NCBI RefSeq assembly: GCF_000697965.2
Contig: NZ_CP015881.1
Span: forward strand, 310,001 to 374,000
DNA length: 64,000 nt
Source of the DNA: Ensifer adhaerens
GTDB lineage: Bacteria; Pseudomonadota; Alphaproteobacteria; Rhizobiales; Rhizobiaceae
Reading direction: 5' to 3'
Of the stretch, positions 1 to 9,141 are shown one piece after another. The translations under genes and the position numbers were made by a program. Within the stretch, counting starts at the first letter, position 1. Every line of letters begins with the position of its first letter. The notes under the pieces are model-generated. The model made no database searches and was not told the origin of the DNA. It worked only from the letters and a program-made list of their open reading frames with translations.

Positions 1-2535
1 GGCCTCTTTGCCGACGAGATGTATCCGGTTGCCGGCAACCTGCCGCAGACGATGAACATCCTGAAGAAGCAGTTCCAGATCTTGCAGCTTCCAAACGAGC
101 GCGAGCAGTTCTCGCCGCATGGCTTGAACGACGGCAGTGTCACCTGGCCGTCGCACGGCGAAGACGCCACCAACACCTGGGCAAGCTGGCACCGGGTCAA
201 GATCGATCACTTCCTGGCGTCGCGTCCCTTCGGCAAGTGGTGGACGCTCGCCGACGATCCGAAGGATCCCTATTCGGGCGTCATCACCGACGTCAGCTAC
301 GTGACCAATCCGAATGGATCGAAGACGCCGCTTTCGGACCACGAGCCGGTTGCGCACACAGTGCGCTGGGTCGGTCCGGTGCTGCAGAACTACACGGATC
401 CGGCGACAGCGACGCCCAGGACCCGGATCGTCTGGGGCGATGAAGCATCGACCTTCGCCGAGAAGGGCAAGGTCTTCAACCTTAGCCGCAACAACATGCG
501 CAACGACGTCTATCTCGGCCAGATCGCCGACGAGAACGGCCTGCCAATTCTGGCCGGTCTGACCGACCAGGAGAAGAAGACGCTGCTTGATTGCAAGAGC
601 AGCGATCCGCGCTTCCAGCAGGCGATCCGCGACTATTGCATCGACGATCATTCGTTCATCGGCGAAACGCTGGTGACCGACGGAGGTACCGTTGTGGTCG
701 AAGAGGACGCTGCGCTTGGCAGCGCTGCGGCCAAGCTGAGGCTCGATGGCGGGGCCCTCAGGATCGCCGGTCGCGACATGCATCAGATCAACCGCGATAT
801 CGTTCTCGAAGGCGTCGGTGGCGCGCTCGATGTGGCGGACGCCGCCAACGTGGTTGCCGTCAACAAGTCGATCAGCGGCAGCGGCGGTCTCACCAAGCTC
901 GGCGCCGGCGCGCTCGTGCTTAACGGCCAGAACACCTATACCGGCGCGACCGTGGTCAAGTCCGGCTTGCTTTCGGTGCAAGGGTCGATCGCCTCGTCAT
1001 CGGGCCTGACCATCGAAAAGGACGGCACCATCGGCGGCATCGGGACGTTCGGCAGCATCATGATTGCCGACGGCGGCGTGATTGCCCCCGGTAATTCGAT
1101 CGGCACGCTCAACGTTGCCGGCGATATCAATTTTGCAGCGGGCTCGACCTATGAGGTCGAGGCCAACGACAAGGGCGAGAGCGACAAGATCGTCGCGTCA
1201 GGCAAGGCGACGCTCAACGGCGGCTCTGTCCTGGCGCTCGCAGCCAATGGCAGCTATGCGCCGCAGACCAACTACACGATCCTGACGGCGGCCGGCGGCG
1301 TGACCGGTACCTTTGCCGACGTCGCATCGAGCCTCGTCTTCCTCGATCCGACGCTCGGCTACGACGCCAACAACGTGACGCTGACACTCAGCCGCAACGA
1401 CATCCGCTTCGCGGATGTCACGGAAACCGCCAACCAGCGGGCAACGGCGATCGCCGCAGAAAGCCTCGGCTTCTCCAATGCAGCCTATTCGGCGCTCACC
1501 AACCTCGACCGCGCGCAGGCGCGTTTTGCCTTCGACCAGCTCTCGGGTGAAATCCATGCCTCGACCAAGGGTATGCTGCTGCAGGACGGCCTGCTCCTGA
1601 ACGCTGCAGCCACCAACCGCATCCGCGCGGCTTTCGGCGATGACAGCACCAAGGCGACGCCAGTGCTTGCCTATGGCGAAGGCGGCATCGAAAGCGTTGC
1701 TGCCGATACGGACCGCTTCGCCTTCTGGAGCCAGGCCTTCGGCACCTGGGGCGATACGGATGGCAACGGCAATGCGGCGGGCTTCCAGCGTAACGTCGGC
1801 GGCTTTCTCATGGGCGCCGATGGCCTCGTCGGCGACAACTGGCGCGCCGGTCTCTTCGGCGGCTACAGCCGCTCGTCCTTCGATGTGGTCGACCGTCGTT
1901 CCTCCGGGGACAGCGACAACTACCACATCGGTGCCTATGCCGGGACCGGGCTTGGCGCGCTGTCGCTGACAGCGGGTGCGACCTATAGCTGGCATCGCAT
2001 CGAAACGACGCGCAGCGTGTCCTTCGGCGGTTTCGACGACAGCCTGTCGGCGGCCTATGACGCCCGCACCGCCCAGATCTTCGGCGAGGCGAGCTATGCC
2101 GCGAGTGCCGGTCGCTTCGATTTCGAAGGCTTCGCCAATCTCGCCTATCTCAACGTCGACACGGACGGTTTCCGTGAAAAGGGCGGGGCAGCGGCGCTCT
2201 CCGGTCGCTCGAACAACAACGACACGACCTTCACGACGATTGGCGTGCGCACCTCGACCGACGTTTCTTTCGGCGAAACGGCGGCGGTTCTGAGCGGCAC
2301 CGTCGGCTGGCGCCATGCCTTCGGCGATGTCGTGCCGACCTCCACGCTTGCCTTTGCCGGCGGCCAGGGCTTTACCGTCGGCGGTGCGCCGATTGCCCGG
2401 GATGCGGCACTCGTCGAAGCGGGCATCGACTTCAAGATCGCTCCGGCCGCGACCTTCGGCGTCAACTACACCGGCCAGATCGCCTCAGGCGTTTCCGACC
2501 ACGGCGTCAACGCCAAGCTGAAGGTGAGTTTCTGA
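1..2535 (+). CDS. Autotransporter, 5'-truncated: EEP-like passenger end plus beta-barrel
   Basis: The frame is open from base 1, so the start lies outside the window. The visible N-terminal part contains an IDHFLASRPF stretch and ends in LSDHEPV. This looks like the C-terminal end of an endonuclease/exonuclease/phosphatase (EEP) fold, in which SDHxPV carries the metal/catalytic His. A linker with two Cys follows, then a passenger-associated repeat (GGLTKLGAGALVLNGQNTYT), then a C-terminal barrel of about 280 residues ending in KVSF with a terminal aromatic. The family secretes its passenger across the outer membrane through the barrel (type Va). The barrel is very similar to that of the subtilisin autotransporter at 23429-26293. 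The EEP assignment rests on a short visible stretch, so the passenger could be a phosphodiesterase, a nuclease or a sphingomyelinase-like enzyme. The autotransporter call is firm. Confidence 0.85.
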   Translation, partial: GLFADEMYPVAGNLPQTMNILKKQFQILQLPNEREQFSPHGLNDGSVTWPSHGEDATNTWASWHRVKIDHFLASRPFGKWWTLADDPKDPYSGVITDVSYVTNPNGSKTPLSDHEPVAHTVRWVGPVLQNYTDPATATPRTRIVWGDEASTFAEKGKVFNLSRNNMRNDVYLGQIADENGLPILAGLTDQEKKTLLDCKSSDPRFQQAIRDYCIDDHSFIGETLVTDGGTVVVEEDAALGSAAAKLRLDGGALRIAGRDMHQINRDIVLEGVGGALDVADAANVVAVNKSISGSGGLTKLGAGALVLNGQNTYTGATVVKSGLLSVQGSIASSSGLTIEKDGTIGGIGTFGSIMIADGGVIAPGNSIGTLNVAGDINFAAGSTYEVEANDKGESDKIVASGKATLNGGSVLALAANGSYAPQTNYTILTAAGGVTGTFADVASSLVFLDPTLGYDANNVTLTLSRNDIRFADVTETANQRATAIAAESLGFSNAAYSALTNLDRAQARFAFDQLSGEIHASTKGMLLQDGLLLNAAATNRIRAAFGDDSTKATPVLAYGEGGIESVAADTDRFAFWSQAFGTWGDTDGNGNAAGFQRNVGGFLMGADGLVGDNWRAGLFGGYSRSSFDVVDRRSSGDSDNYHIGAYAGTGLGALSLTAGATYSWHRIETTRSVSFGGFDDSLSAAYDARTAQIFGEASYAASAGRFDFEGFANLAYLNVDTDGFREKGGAAALSGRSNNNDTTFTTIGVRTSTDVSFGETAAVLSGTVGWRHAFGDVVPTSTLAFAGGQGFTVGGAPIARDAALVEAGIDFKIAPAATFGVNYTGQIASGVSDHGVNAKLKVSF

Positions 2536-2562
2536 GGCGGCAACACATCGCTCTGAACATCG

Positions 2563-2598
2563 AACGCCGCGCATGGTTTCCATGCGCGGCGTTTCTTT
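2563..2598 (+). terminator. Rho-independent terminator after the autotransporter
   Basis: A perfect 14-bp stem (AACGCCGCGCATGG pairing with CCATGCGCGGCGTT) closes on a TTT loop. It runs into TTTCTTT about 28 bases after the stop codon. It separates the gene from the convergent phosphatase. Confidence 0.85.
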
Positions 2599-2623
2599 GG
2601 GTTGGTTGCGGCGGCCTTGTCGA

Positions 2624-3286
2624 TCAGATCCAGACGGTCCTCCCTGCGCCATCGCAGCCAAGGGCGCGCAGGATGTTGAGGGGCACGTCGAGCATGGTCT
2701 CGCGACCCGCGGTCAGAAGGAACGAGGCGGTCTGCGGCTCGCGATAGGCAAGAATCTCGTCGCGCGAGGCGGCGGTGTAGATGCCGCGCAGGGCCCTGAG
2801 GCAACCGCTATGGGTGACGACGACATGGCGGCGGCCGCGGTCGAGCGTGTCGAGCCAGGCCTGAAGGCGCGCTGAAAGCGCCGTCCGGCTTTCGCCGCCC
2901 GGCATCGAATAGTCGAACGGGTCGGCGCTGTGCGCATCGTACTGATCGGCAAGATCGCGCTCGATCTCGTCATGGGCCAGCCCTTCCCAGGCGCCATAGG
3001 AGCGTTCGGCAAGGGCAGCCGCCTCGGCAAAACGATCGAAGGGGATCGACCAGGTGTCGGCGAGGATCGATGCGGTCTGGCGGGCGCGGCCGAGCGGGCT
3101 CACCCAGAAGGTCAGGTTCTTTTCTTCCTCGGCGATCCGTTCGGCAAGGCGCAGGCCGACGGCGAGTGCCTGGCGCACGCCATTGGCGGTCAGCGGCGTG
3201 TCCTTGCGGCCCTGCAGGCGGCCGGCGACGTTCCATTGGGTTTCGCCGTGGCGGATGAGGATGAGGCTTGGAAGATCTCTTTTCAT
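2624..3286 (-). CDS. Histidine phosphatase family (phosphoglycerate-mutase-like) protein
   Basis: The 220-residue product begins LILIRHGETQWN. This is the RHG motif of the histidine phosphatase superfamily, with His13 as the expected phospho-acceptor. A second His lies in VVTHSGCLRAL. There is no signal peptide, so it should be cytoplasmic. Size and motifs fit phosphatases such as PhoE/GpmB rather than the longer dPGM mutases. It lies 88 bases downstream of the ABC importer ATPase gene on the same strand and could be its last operon member. That would make sense if the imported compound is a phosphate ester. The substrate cannot be read from the sequence. Confidence 0.85.
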   Translation of the reverse strand: MKRDLPSLILIRHGETQWNVAGRLQGRKDTPLTANGVRQALAVGLRLAERIAEEEKNLTFWVSPLGRARQTASILADTWSIPFDRFAEAAALAERSYGAWEGLAHDEIERDLADQYDAHSADPFDYSMPGGESRTALSARLQAWLDTLDRGRRHVVVTHSGCLRALRGIYTAASRDEILAYREPQTASFLLTAGRETMLDVPLNILRALGCDGAGRTVWI

Positions 3287-3374
3287 GCGGAACTCGGGTG
3301 TCAGCGATCTGGCGCTGCTTGAAATGGGGAAGCTGGCGCCCGCCGGCGAGACCGGCGGACGCGCGTCGTATGCT

Positions 3375-4475
3375 CTAGTGGGCGAGCCATTGCGCCGACG
3401 ACGGCTTGAGGCCGAGCGTCGTCGTCGCGCCGGGTTCGAGAAGCGCGTCGCCGGAATGGAACGGCGCGTCGATCAGCACCGTCGCCGCCCCAATCCTGAC
3501 ACCATAGCGCACGGTCGCGCCCAGGAATTCGCGATGCGCGATGATGCCCTCGAGCGCGACGGCGCCGGGCTCGAGGCTGCCGATCGTCGCATATTGCGGC
3601 CGGAAGACGAGCTTGGCGCCTTCGGGGACCTCGGTCCCCGAAGGGATCGGGATGGAGCCGCCGCCCACGACCTCGAAGCTTCTGGCAGCGCCGCTGCCGG
3701 CCACCTTGCCGTCGAGGATGTTGGCCGTGCCGAGGAAGTTGGCGACGAAGAGGTTGGCCGGCTTCTCATAGAGCCCCATCGGCGTTCCCACCTGCTGGAT
3801 GCTGCCCTCGTTGAAGACGGCGATCCGGTCGCAGACGGTGTTGGCCTCTTCCTGGTCGTGGGTGACGAAGATCGTCGTCAGCTGCAGCCGCTGCTGCAAC
3901 TCGCGCAGTTCGCGCCTGACTTCGACACGCATCTTGGCGTCGAGGTTGGACAGCGGCTCGTCGAGCAACAGCACCTTCGGTTCGATCGCGATGGTGCGGG
4001 CGAGCGCCACGCGCTGCTGCTGGCCGCCGGAAAGTTGCGACGGGCGGCGATCAGCGAGGTGCTTGAGGCCGACGAGGTCCAGCGCCGCCTTGACCCGACG
4101 GTCGACCTCGGCGCGTGGCAGGCGCCGTTCTTCAAGGCCGAAGGCGACATTGGCGGCGACCGTCATGTGCGGCCAGAGCGCGTAGGACTGGAAGACCATG
4201 CCGATGTCGCGCTTCCATGCGGGCATGTCGAGCACGTCCTGTCCGCCGATCACGACCTTGCCCTGACGGGCGTTGTTGAAGCCGGCGATCAACCGCAAAA
4301 GCGTGGTCTTGCCGCAGCCGGACGGGCCGAGAAAGGCGAAGAATTCCCCCGGCTGTATTTCGAGATTGATGTTCTTCAGGACGTGCAGCGCGCCGTAGTA
4401 GAGATTGACGTCGCTGATGCTGATCGCCTTGGCGGGGCCGGCGGCGAGTGCGGCGCTGTTGATATTCGCTGTCAT
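3375..4475 (-). CDS. ABC importer ATP-binding protein (FbpC/AfuC/PotA type)
   Basis: The 366-residue ATPase has Walker A GPSGCGKTT, signature LSGGQQQR, Walker B VLLLDEPLSNLD and the H-loop in FVTHDQEEA. A TOBE-like C-terminal domain of about 110 residues follows. It is the cytoplasmic motor for the fused permease at 4490-6199, from which it is separated by 14 bases. The start is supported by GGGAGG seven bases upstream of ATG. The family serves ferric iron, polyamines, phosphonates and sugar phosphates. The linked Pgt-like signalling genes favour a phosphorylated organic substrate over iron, which is an inference. Confidence 0.92.
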   Translation of the reverse strand: MTANINSAALAAGPAKAISISDVNLYYGALHVLKNINLEIQPGEFFAFLGPSGCGKTTLLRLIAGFNNARQGKVVIGGQDVLDMPAWKRDIGMVFQSYALWPHMTVAANVAFGLEERRLPRAEVDRRVKAALDLVGLKHLADRRPSQLSGGQQQRVALARTIAIEPKVLLLDEPLSNLDAKMRVEVRRELRELQQRLQLTTIFVTHDQEEANTVCDRIAVFNEGSIQQVGTPMGLYEKPANLFVANFLGTANILDGKVAGSGAARSFEVVGGGSIPIPSGTEVPEGAKLVFRPQYATIGSLEPGAVALEGIIAHREFLGATVRYGVRIGAATVLIDAPFHSGDALLEPGATTTLGLKPSSAQWLAH

Positions 4476-4489
4476 TGTTTCCTCCCGAA

Positions 4490-6199
4490 TTATTTTGCCG
4501 TCCCGAGCGCCTTCTGGCGGCGCTCGATGACGTAGTGGGACAGGAGCGTGCAGAGCGCGACCATGATCACGGCGATGACGCCGAGGGCCGCACCCGGACC
4601 GCGACCGGCCGGCGATTGCATGAAGACGTAGAGCCCGTAGGCGATCGGCGCGTCCGAGTTGCTCTGGATCAGCATCAGCGTTGCCGAGAGCTCGACGGCG
4701 GCCGTCGAGAAGCTGGTGACGAAGCCGGCAAGCAGGCCGCCGGTCATCAGCGGCAAGACGATGCGGCGGATGGTCCGCTGCTTGGTGGCGCCGAGGTTTT
4801 CAGCCGCTTCTTCGAGCGATTCCGACACCTGTTGCAGGGCGGCGTAGCAGGCCCTCAGCGCATAAGGCAGGCGGCGGATGGCAAGCGCCAAAACCACCAT
4901 GACCCAGAGCGTTGCAAGCGGTGTACCGTCGGGCAGCGTGATGCCGTAGAAGGTCCGGAGATAGCCGATGCCGAGCACGACGCCGGGGATGGCGAGCGCT
5001 GCGGTGGCCGCCCAATCGAGCCAGCGGCGGCCGACGACCTTGGTGCGCAGCACCAGATATGCGATGGCGCCGCCGATGACGACGTCGATCAGGCCCGCAA
5101 GGCTGGCGTAGATCAGCGTGTTCTTGATGTAGAGCGAACTCTCGCCGAAAACCCGGCCGTAGTGCGCGACGGTATAGGCGTCCGGCAGCGGGCTGAACGA
5201 CCAGACGGTTGCGAAAGACAGCAGCAGCAGGCCGATGTGTGGCGAGAGCACCAGGAGAAGGATCAGAGCGACGACGCCATAGGCGATGACGCTTTCGCCG
5301 CGGCTGAGCTTGCGCCTGGAAAGGCCGCCGCCGCCTCGCTGCACGGTCGAATAGTCCTTGCCGCGCATGGCGACCGCCGAAAGCCACATGGCGAAGATCG
5401 AGACCGCGATGAGGATGACCGAGATGACGTAGCCCATCGGGTCGGTGAGGCCGACGGAGGTGACGCGGAGATAGGCCTGCGGCGCCAGCATGTCCTTGAC
5501 GTTGAGGAGCAGCGGTGTCGCCAGATCGTCGAAGACCTTGACGAAGACGAGCGACGCGCCGGCGAGATAGCCGGGCATGGCAAGCGGAAAGACGATGCGG
5601 CGGAAGAGGCGAAAGCCGGAGGAGCCGAGGTTCTGGGCAGCTTCCTCCATCGACCGGTCGATATTGCGCAGGCTGGTCGACAGGTTGATCAGGATGAAGG
5701 GGAAATAGTGCAGCGACTGCACGAAGATAACGCCGTTCAGCCCCTCCATGAAGGGGATGCGGATGCCGAACCAGTCGTTCAAGAGCAGGTTCACCGTGCC
5801 GTTGCGGCCGAAGAGAAGCTGCATCGCCACCGCGCCGACGAAGGGCGGCATGATCAGGGGCACGAAGCCGAGCGTCTGGATGATGAGCGAGCCGCGGAAG
5901 TCGAAGCGGGTCGTGAGCACCGCGAGCGGCAGCGCAATGGCGCTCGCCCAGACGACCGACATGCCGGACACATAGACCGAATTGAAGAAGGACCGGCGGA
6001 AGAGGTCGGTGTTGAAGAAGTCGATGAAGTTGACGATGGTCAGCGCACCGGTGCCCTTCTCGGTGAAGGCGGTGTAGATGACCGTGCCGGCGGGGATGAC
6101 CAGGAAAATCGCCAGGAACAGGGCGATCACCGAGACCGCCAGGATCTGGCCTGGTTTGGCCACGGCGGGCCTGATGGGAACGGAAGCGACGAGCGCCAT
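4490..6199 (-). CDS. ABC importer fused permease (FbpB/AfuB type)
   Basis: This inner-membrane permease of about 569 residues has two binding-protein-dependent modules of about six helices each. Each carries an EAA loop (EEAAQNLG near the middle of the first half, EEAAENLG near the end of the second). Internal duplication of this kind is normal in the FbpB/AfuB family. I chose ATG at 6199 (MALVASVPIR) because GGAG lies eight bases upstream. An in-frame extension to 6283 adds a Cys/Pro-rich segment unlike a permease. It is cotranscribed with the binding protein upstream and the ATPase downstream. Confidence 0.9.
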   Translation of the reverse strand: MALVASVPIRPAVAKPGQILAVSVIALFLAIFLVIPAGTVIYTAFTEKGTGALTIVNFIDFFNTDLFRRSFFNSVYVSGMSVVWASAIALPLAVLTTRFDFRGSLIIQTLGFVPLIMPPFVGAVAMQLLFGRNGTVNLLLNDWFGIRIPFMEGLNGVIFVQSLHYFPFILINLSTSLRNIDRSMEEAAQNLGSSGFRLFRRIVFPLAMPGYLAGASLVFVKVFDDLATPLLLNVKDMLAPQAYLRVTSVGLTDPMGYVISVILIAVSIFAMWLSAVAMRGKDYSTVQRGGGGLSRRKLSRGESVIAYGVVALILLLVLSPHIGLLLLSFATVWSFSPLPDAYTVAHYGRVFGESSLYIKNTLIYASLAGLIDVVIGGAIAYLVLRTKVVGRRWLDWAATAALAIPGVVLGIGYLRTFYGITLPDGTPLATLWVMVVLALAIRRLPYALRACYAALQQVSESLEEAAENLGATKQRTIRRIVLPLMTGGLLAGFVTSFSTAAVELSATLMLIQSNSDAPIAYGLYVFMQSPAGRGPGAALGVIAVIMVALCTLLSHYVIERRQKALGTAK

Positions 6200-6228
6200 G
6201 GGGCAGACTCCGGAATGAGTTCGGCCAA

Positions 6229-6310
6229 CCTGGCGCGCGCAAGGCGCGCCAGGGTCGGCGAAGCTATGATGTTTTGGGAGCATGACCGCCCGCCAGTTGG
6301 GCAGGCGGTC
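6229..6310 (-). repeat. Two GC-rich hairpins between binding protein and permease genes
   Basis: The first hairpin has a perfect 10-bp stem (CCTGGCGCGC with GCGCGCCAGG, 6229-6253). The second has an 11-bp stem with one mismatch (6284-6294 with 6300-6310). Neither is followed by a U run on the transcribed strand. Such hairpins commonly protect the upstream binding-protein mRNA end so that more binding protein than permease is made. Confidence 0.6.
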
Positions 6311-6321
6311 GCTGTCGCGCG

Positions 6322-7641
6322 TTAGTCGACGAGGTTCAGTGCTTCTTCAGCCTTGGCCTTGGCGGCGGCATATTTCTCCGTCGCGAACGCGGCCCACTTC
6401 TGCTCCAGTTCCGCCTGGCGTGCGGTCTTCTCTTCGCCGCCGGTAAAGGCGTCGCGCGTTTCTTTGCTGGCTGCCTCCTCCGCCGTGATCGGCATGGCGG
6501 CAGCCAGGGCCTTGGCTTCGTCAAGAAGCGCGCGGGCCGCCGGCTGTTCGTTGGCAGCGAGCGCCTTTTCGGCCGCATGGATCGCCTGGGTGGCGCCCTT
6601 CAGGTTTTCGAGCTGGAAGGAGATGAGCTGGTCGAACAGCGTGTCGACGACATCCGTGCGCTTCTTCGAGACGTCGCTGTCAAAGGTGATCATCGACTGG
6701 AAGCGCGGATCCTTGAAGGGGTTCGGGAAGCCTTCGGGCGCCTTGGCGTAGAGCGCCGGGTTGATCGGCAGGCGACGGATCGCCGGCTCGAGCAGAACTT
6801 CCTGGCCCTTCTCCGACAGGATGTAGTTGACGAAGGCTTCAGCGCCCGCTTGGTTCGGCGCATTGGCGACGATGCCGATATTGGCCGGCACGACCGTCGT
6901 GACCGACGGATAGGCGAAGCTCACCGGGAAGCCGCTCGCCTGGGCCGAGAAGGCGAAGAAGTCGATGACGATGCCGATGCCGGTCTGGCCGGAGTTGACG
7001 GCGTCCGGAACGCCGAAGGAGCGCTCGGTTACCTGCTGCAGGTTGCCGCCGATGCCCTTGAGCGTGCCCCAGCCCTTGTCCCAGCCTTCGCCCTGCAGGA
7101 TCGTCTCGATCGTCAGGTGCGTGGTGCCGGAGCGCGACGGGGCGGCGATGGCGACGTGGTCAAAGTATTCCGGCTTGGCGAGGTCGCCCCATTCGGCGGG
7201 CTTCGGCAGGTTGTTGGCTTCCAGGTAGCGGTCGTTCGACATGATGCCGTAGCCCGACGCGGCAAAGCCGAAATAGAAGCCGTCCGGATCGTTGACCGGA
7301 TAGGAGCCGACCTTTTCGGGCAGGCCCGTCACCGACGGGGTGAACTTGGCCAGCAGCTCCTTGCTCTTCAGGCTGTCAAAGGCGTCAGGCGCCGACGCCC
7401 AGAACAGGTCGACCTGGTTGTTGACCTTGGTCTCGTCGATGTATTTCACGCCCGAGCTGGTGCTCTTGTTCTGGACGTCAAGGGTAAAGCCGGGATTGGC
7501 GGCTTCGAAGCCCGCCTTGAACGGATCGGTCACGTCCTTGGAGAACGAAGTGACGATCGTCACCTTGCCGCCGTCCTGGGCGTGGGCCGTCACGGTAAAG
7601 GCAGCCGACATCAGCATCGCTGCTGCGATGGTTTTCAACAT
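6322..7641 (-). CDS. ABC importer periplasmic substrate-binding protein
   Basis: The 439-residue protein has a clear signal peptide (cleavage after AHAQ, about residue 22) and an SBP_bac fold of the Fbp/Afu type. Key segments are DLFWASAPDAF, SYPVNDPDGFYFGF, SRSGTTHL and NPALY. About 100 C-terminal residues form an Ala/Glu-rich helical extension that ordinary family members lack. The putative sensor binding protein at 11042-12397 shares both core and extension. ATG is preceded by GGAGGAG. The gene is first in the importer operon, just behind a sigma-54 promoter. Automatic annotation would probably call it iron(III)-binding. I infer a phosphorylated organic ligand from the Pgt-like context and from AfuA, an Fbp-like protein shown to bind sugar phosphates. 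Confidence 0.88.
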   Translation of the reverse strand: MLKTIAAAMLMSAAFTVTAHAQDGGKVTIVTSFSKDVTDPFKAGFEAANPGFTLDVQNKSTSSGVKYIDETKVNNQVDLFWASAPDAFDSLKSKELLAKFTPSVTGLPEKVGSYPVNDPDGFYFGFAASGYGIMSNDRYLEANNLPKPAEWGDLAKPEYFDHVAIAAPSRSGTTHLTIETILQGEGWDKGWGTLKGIGGNLQQVTERSFGVPDAVNSGQTGIGIVIDFFAFSAQASGFPVSFAYPSVTTVVPANIGIVANAPNQAGAEAFVNYILSEKGQEVLLEPAIRRLPINPALYAKAPEGFPNPFKDPRFQSMITFDSDVSKKRTDVVDTLFDQLISFQLENLKGATQAIHAAEKALAANEQPAARALLDEAKALAAAMPITAEEAASKETRDAFTGGEEKTARQAELEQKWAAFATEKYAAAKAKAEEALNLVD

Positions 7642-7692
7642 AGGTATCTCCTCCCAATAGACCGCCAGTGCTTGGCGGCTGTCCTATTGAGA

Positions 7693-7707
7693 GCAAGGCC
7701 CGTGCCA
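7693..7707 (-). promoter_or_regulatory. Sigma-54 promoter of the importer operon
   Basis: On the minus strand the bases read TGGCAC-GGGCC-TTGC, a perfect match to the -24/-12 consensus with correct GG-to-GC spacing. Transcription should start near 7682, about 40 bases before the binding-protein ATG. The gene immediately upstream encodes a sigma-54 activator. Confidence 0.88.
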
Positions 7708-7749
7708 GATCGAAAAACCCGGCAAAACCAGCCAGTTTCACGTCGGGAT

Positions 7750-7806
7750 GGGTAAGAAAGGTAACATCGGGGCGGGCGAGGCGGGGTCAAAAGGGTAACA
7801 TTACCC
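7750..7806 (-). promoter_or_regulatory. Candidate upstream activating sites for the NtrC-type regulator
   Basis: Repeated GGTAA boxes lie about 45-100 bases upstream of the -24 element. They are GGGTAA at 7750-7755, GGTAACAT at 7760-7767 and the dyad GGGTAACATTACCC at 7793-7806. The dyad overlaps the stop codon of the regulator gene. Position and repetition fit enhancer sites for the adjacent activator, but binding is inferred. Confidence 0.6.
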
Positions 7807-9141
7807 CTCGTCGCCATCGGCCCGGGCGTCGATGTCGAACTTGCGCATCTTCAGATAGAGCGTCTTGCGGGAAATGCCGAGCGCATCGGCGGTCGCACCC
7901 ACGCGGCCCTCATGTCTGGCGAGACTGTTGATGATGATGGTCCGCTCCAGCCGGTCCATCTGCGCTTCCAGCGTCTCGCCGCCTGCGGTCGTGGCTTCGC
8001 TGTCCGGGCGCTCTTCGAGCCCGAGCACGAAGCGTTCCGCGACATTGCGCAGTTCACGCACGTTGCCGGGCCAGGGCCGGGCGTTGAGATCGGCCAGCAG
8101 ATCGACGCCGACCGGCGGCGCAGTGCGCCCCTGGCGCTTTGCGGCAAGGCTGAGGAAGTGCTGGAACAGGAGGCCGACATCGCCCTTGCGGCGCGCGAGC
8201 GGCGGCAGTTCGACCCGGGCGATGTCGAGGCGGTAGGCGAGGTCTTCGCGGAATTCTCCCCGCCGCGCGGCATCGTGCAGGTCGGCTTTCGTTGCCGCCA
8301 CCACACAGATGTTAACTGGCAGTTCGACGTTCGATCCGAGCCGTTCGATGACGCGCTCCTGCAGGACGCGTAGCAGCCGCACCTGGGCTGCGATCGGCAT
8401 GGACTCGATCTCGTCGAGAAACAGCGTGCCGCCATCGGCATATTCGATCTTGCCGATGCGCTTTTCGCGCGCGCCGGTAAAGGCGCCGGCCTCATGGCCG
8501 AAAAGCTCGGATTCGAGCATGGTCTCGGGGATGGCGCCGCAGTTGACGGCGACGAAACGGCCCTTGCGGCCGCTGAAATCGTGCAGCGCCCTTGCCGTCA
8601 CTTCCTTGCCGGTGCCGGTATCGCCGATGATCAGCACGTCGGCGGAGGCGGCAGCAATGCGCTGCAGCTTTTCGCGCAGCGCCACCATCGGTGCCGAATG
8701 GCCGATCAGCCGCGTCTCCCAGCCGTCCTTGTCGACGGAGAGGCGCAGCCGCCGATTTTCCAGCAGCAGGCGACGGTGATCGCGGGCCCGGCGCACGGTT
8801 TCGATCAGGTGCACCGGATCGGCTGGCTTCTCCAGGAAATCCCAGGCGCCTTCGCGCATCGCACGCAGCGCCATCGGGATATCGCCATGTCCGGACATCA
8901 GCACGATCGGGATATCGGGATCGACCTTGCGCACGGCGGCGACCAGGTCGAAGCCGTCATGATCGGGCATGCGCACATCCGAGACGATGACGGTGTCGCT
9001 GTCGGCGCGAAGGCCGGCGAGCGCCGCGACGACGGAACCGTGCGGGGAGACTGTGAAGTCCTCCAGTTCCAACACCTGGCAGCAGGCCTCAAGCACGCTG
9101 GCGTCGTCGTCTATCAGGATGATGTCCGCTTCCGGTCTCAT
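7801..9141 (-). CDS. Sigma-54-dependent response regulator (PgtA/DctD-like)
   Basis: The 446-residue protein has three domains. An N-terminal receiver has acidic DDD at residues 11-13 and phospho-acceptor Asp55 in SDVRMPD. A central AAA+ domain has Walker A GDTGTGKE at 173-180, the sigma-54 contact loop GAFTGA at 219-224 and Walker B GGTLFLDE. A C-terminal Fis-type helix-turn-helix (GATADALGISRKTLYLKM) completes it. Its ATG overlaps the kinase stop codon as ATGA, so the two are translationally coupled. It should activate the perfect sigma-54 promoter just beyond its own 3' end. The receiver, AAA and HTH order matches PgtA, DctD and NtrC. The neighbouring genes favour PgtA. Confidence 0.93.
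   Translation of the reverse strand: MRPEADIILIDDDASVLEACCQVLELEDFTVSPHGSVVAALAGLRADSDTVIVSDVRMPDHDGFDLVAAVRKVDPDIPIVLMSGHGDIPMALRAMREGAWDFLEKPADPVHLIETVRRARDHRRLLLENRRLRLSVDKDGWETRLIGHSAPMVALREKLQRIAAASADVLIIGDTGTGKEVTARALHDFSGRKGRFVAVNCGAIPETMLESELFGHEAGAFTGAREKRIGKIEYADGGTLFLDEIESMPIAAQVRLLRVLQERVIERLGSNVELPVNICVVAATKADLHDAARRGEFREDLAYRLDIARVELPPLARRKGDVGLLFQHFLSLAAKRQGRTAPPVGVDLLADLNARPWPGNVRELRNVAERFVLGLEERPDSEATTAGGETLEAQMDRLERTIIINSLARHEGRVGATADALGISRKTLYLKMRKFDIDARADGDEG

Noticed and set aside
4475..6325. Long plus-strand open frame over the first importer's permease gene
   Set aside because: It is antisense to a convincing membrane permease. Its product is rich in Arg, Asp and Glu with no known domain, as expected from reading a GC-rich gene backwards.
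3375..7641. Straightforward iron(III) importer
   Set aside because: The family name is often applied automatically. The linked Pgt-like signalling genes and phosphatase make iron less likely, although it is not excluded.
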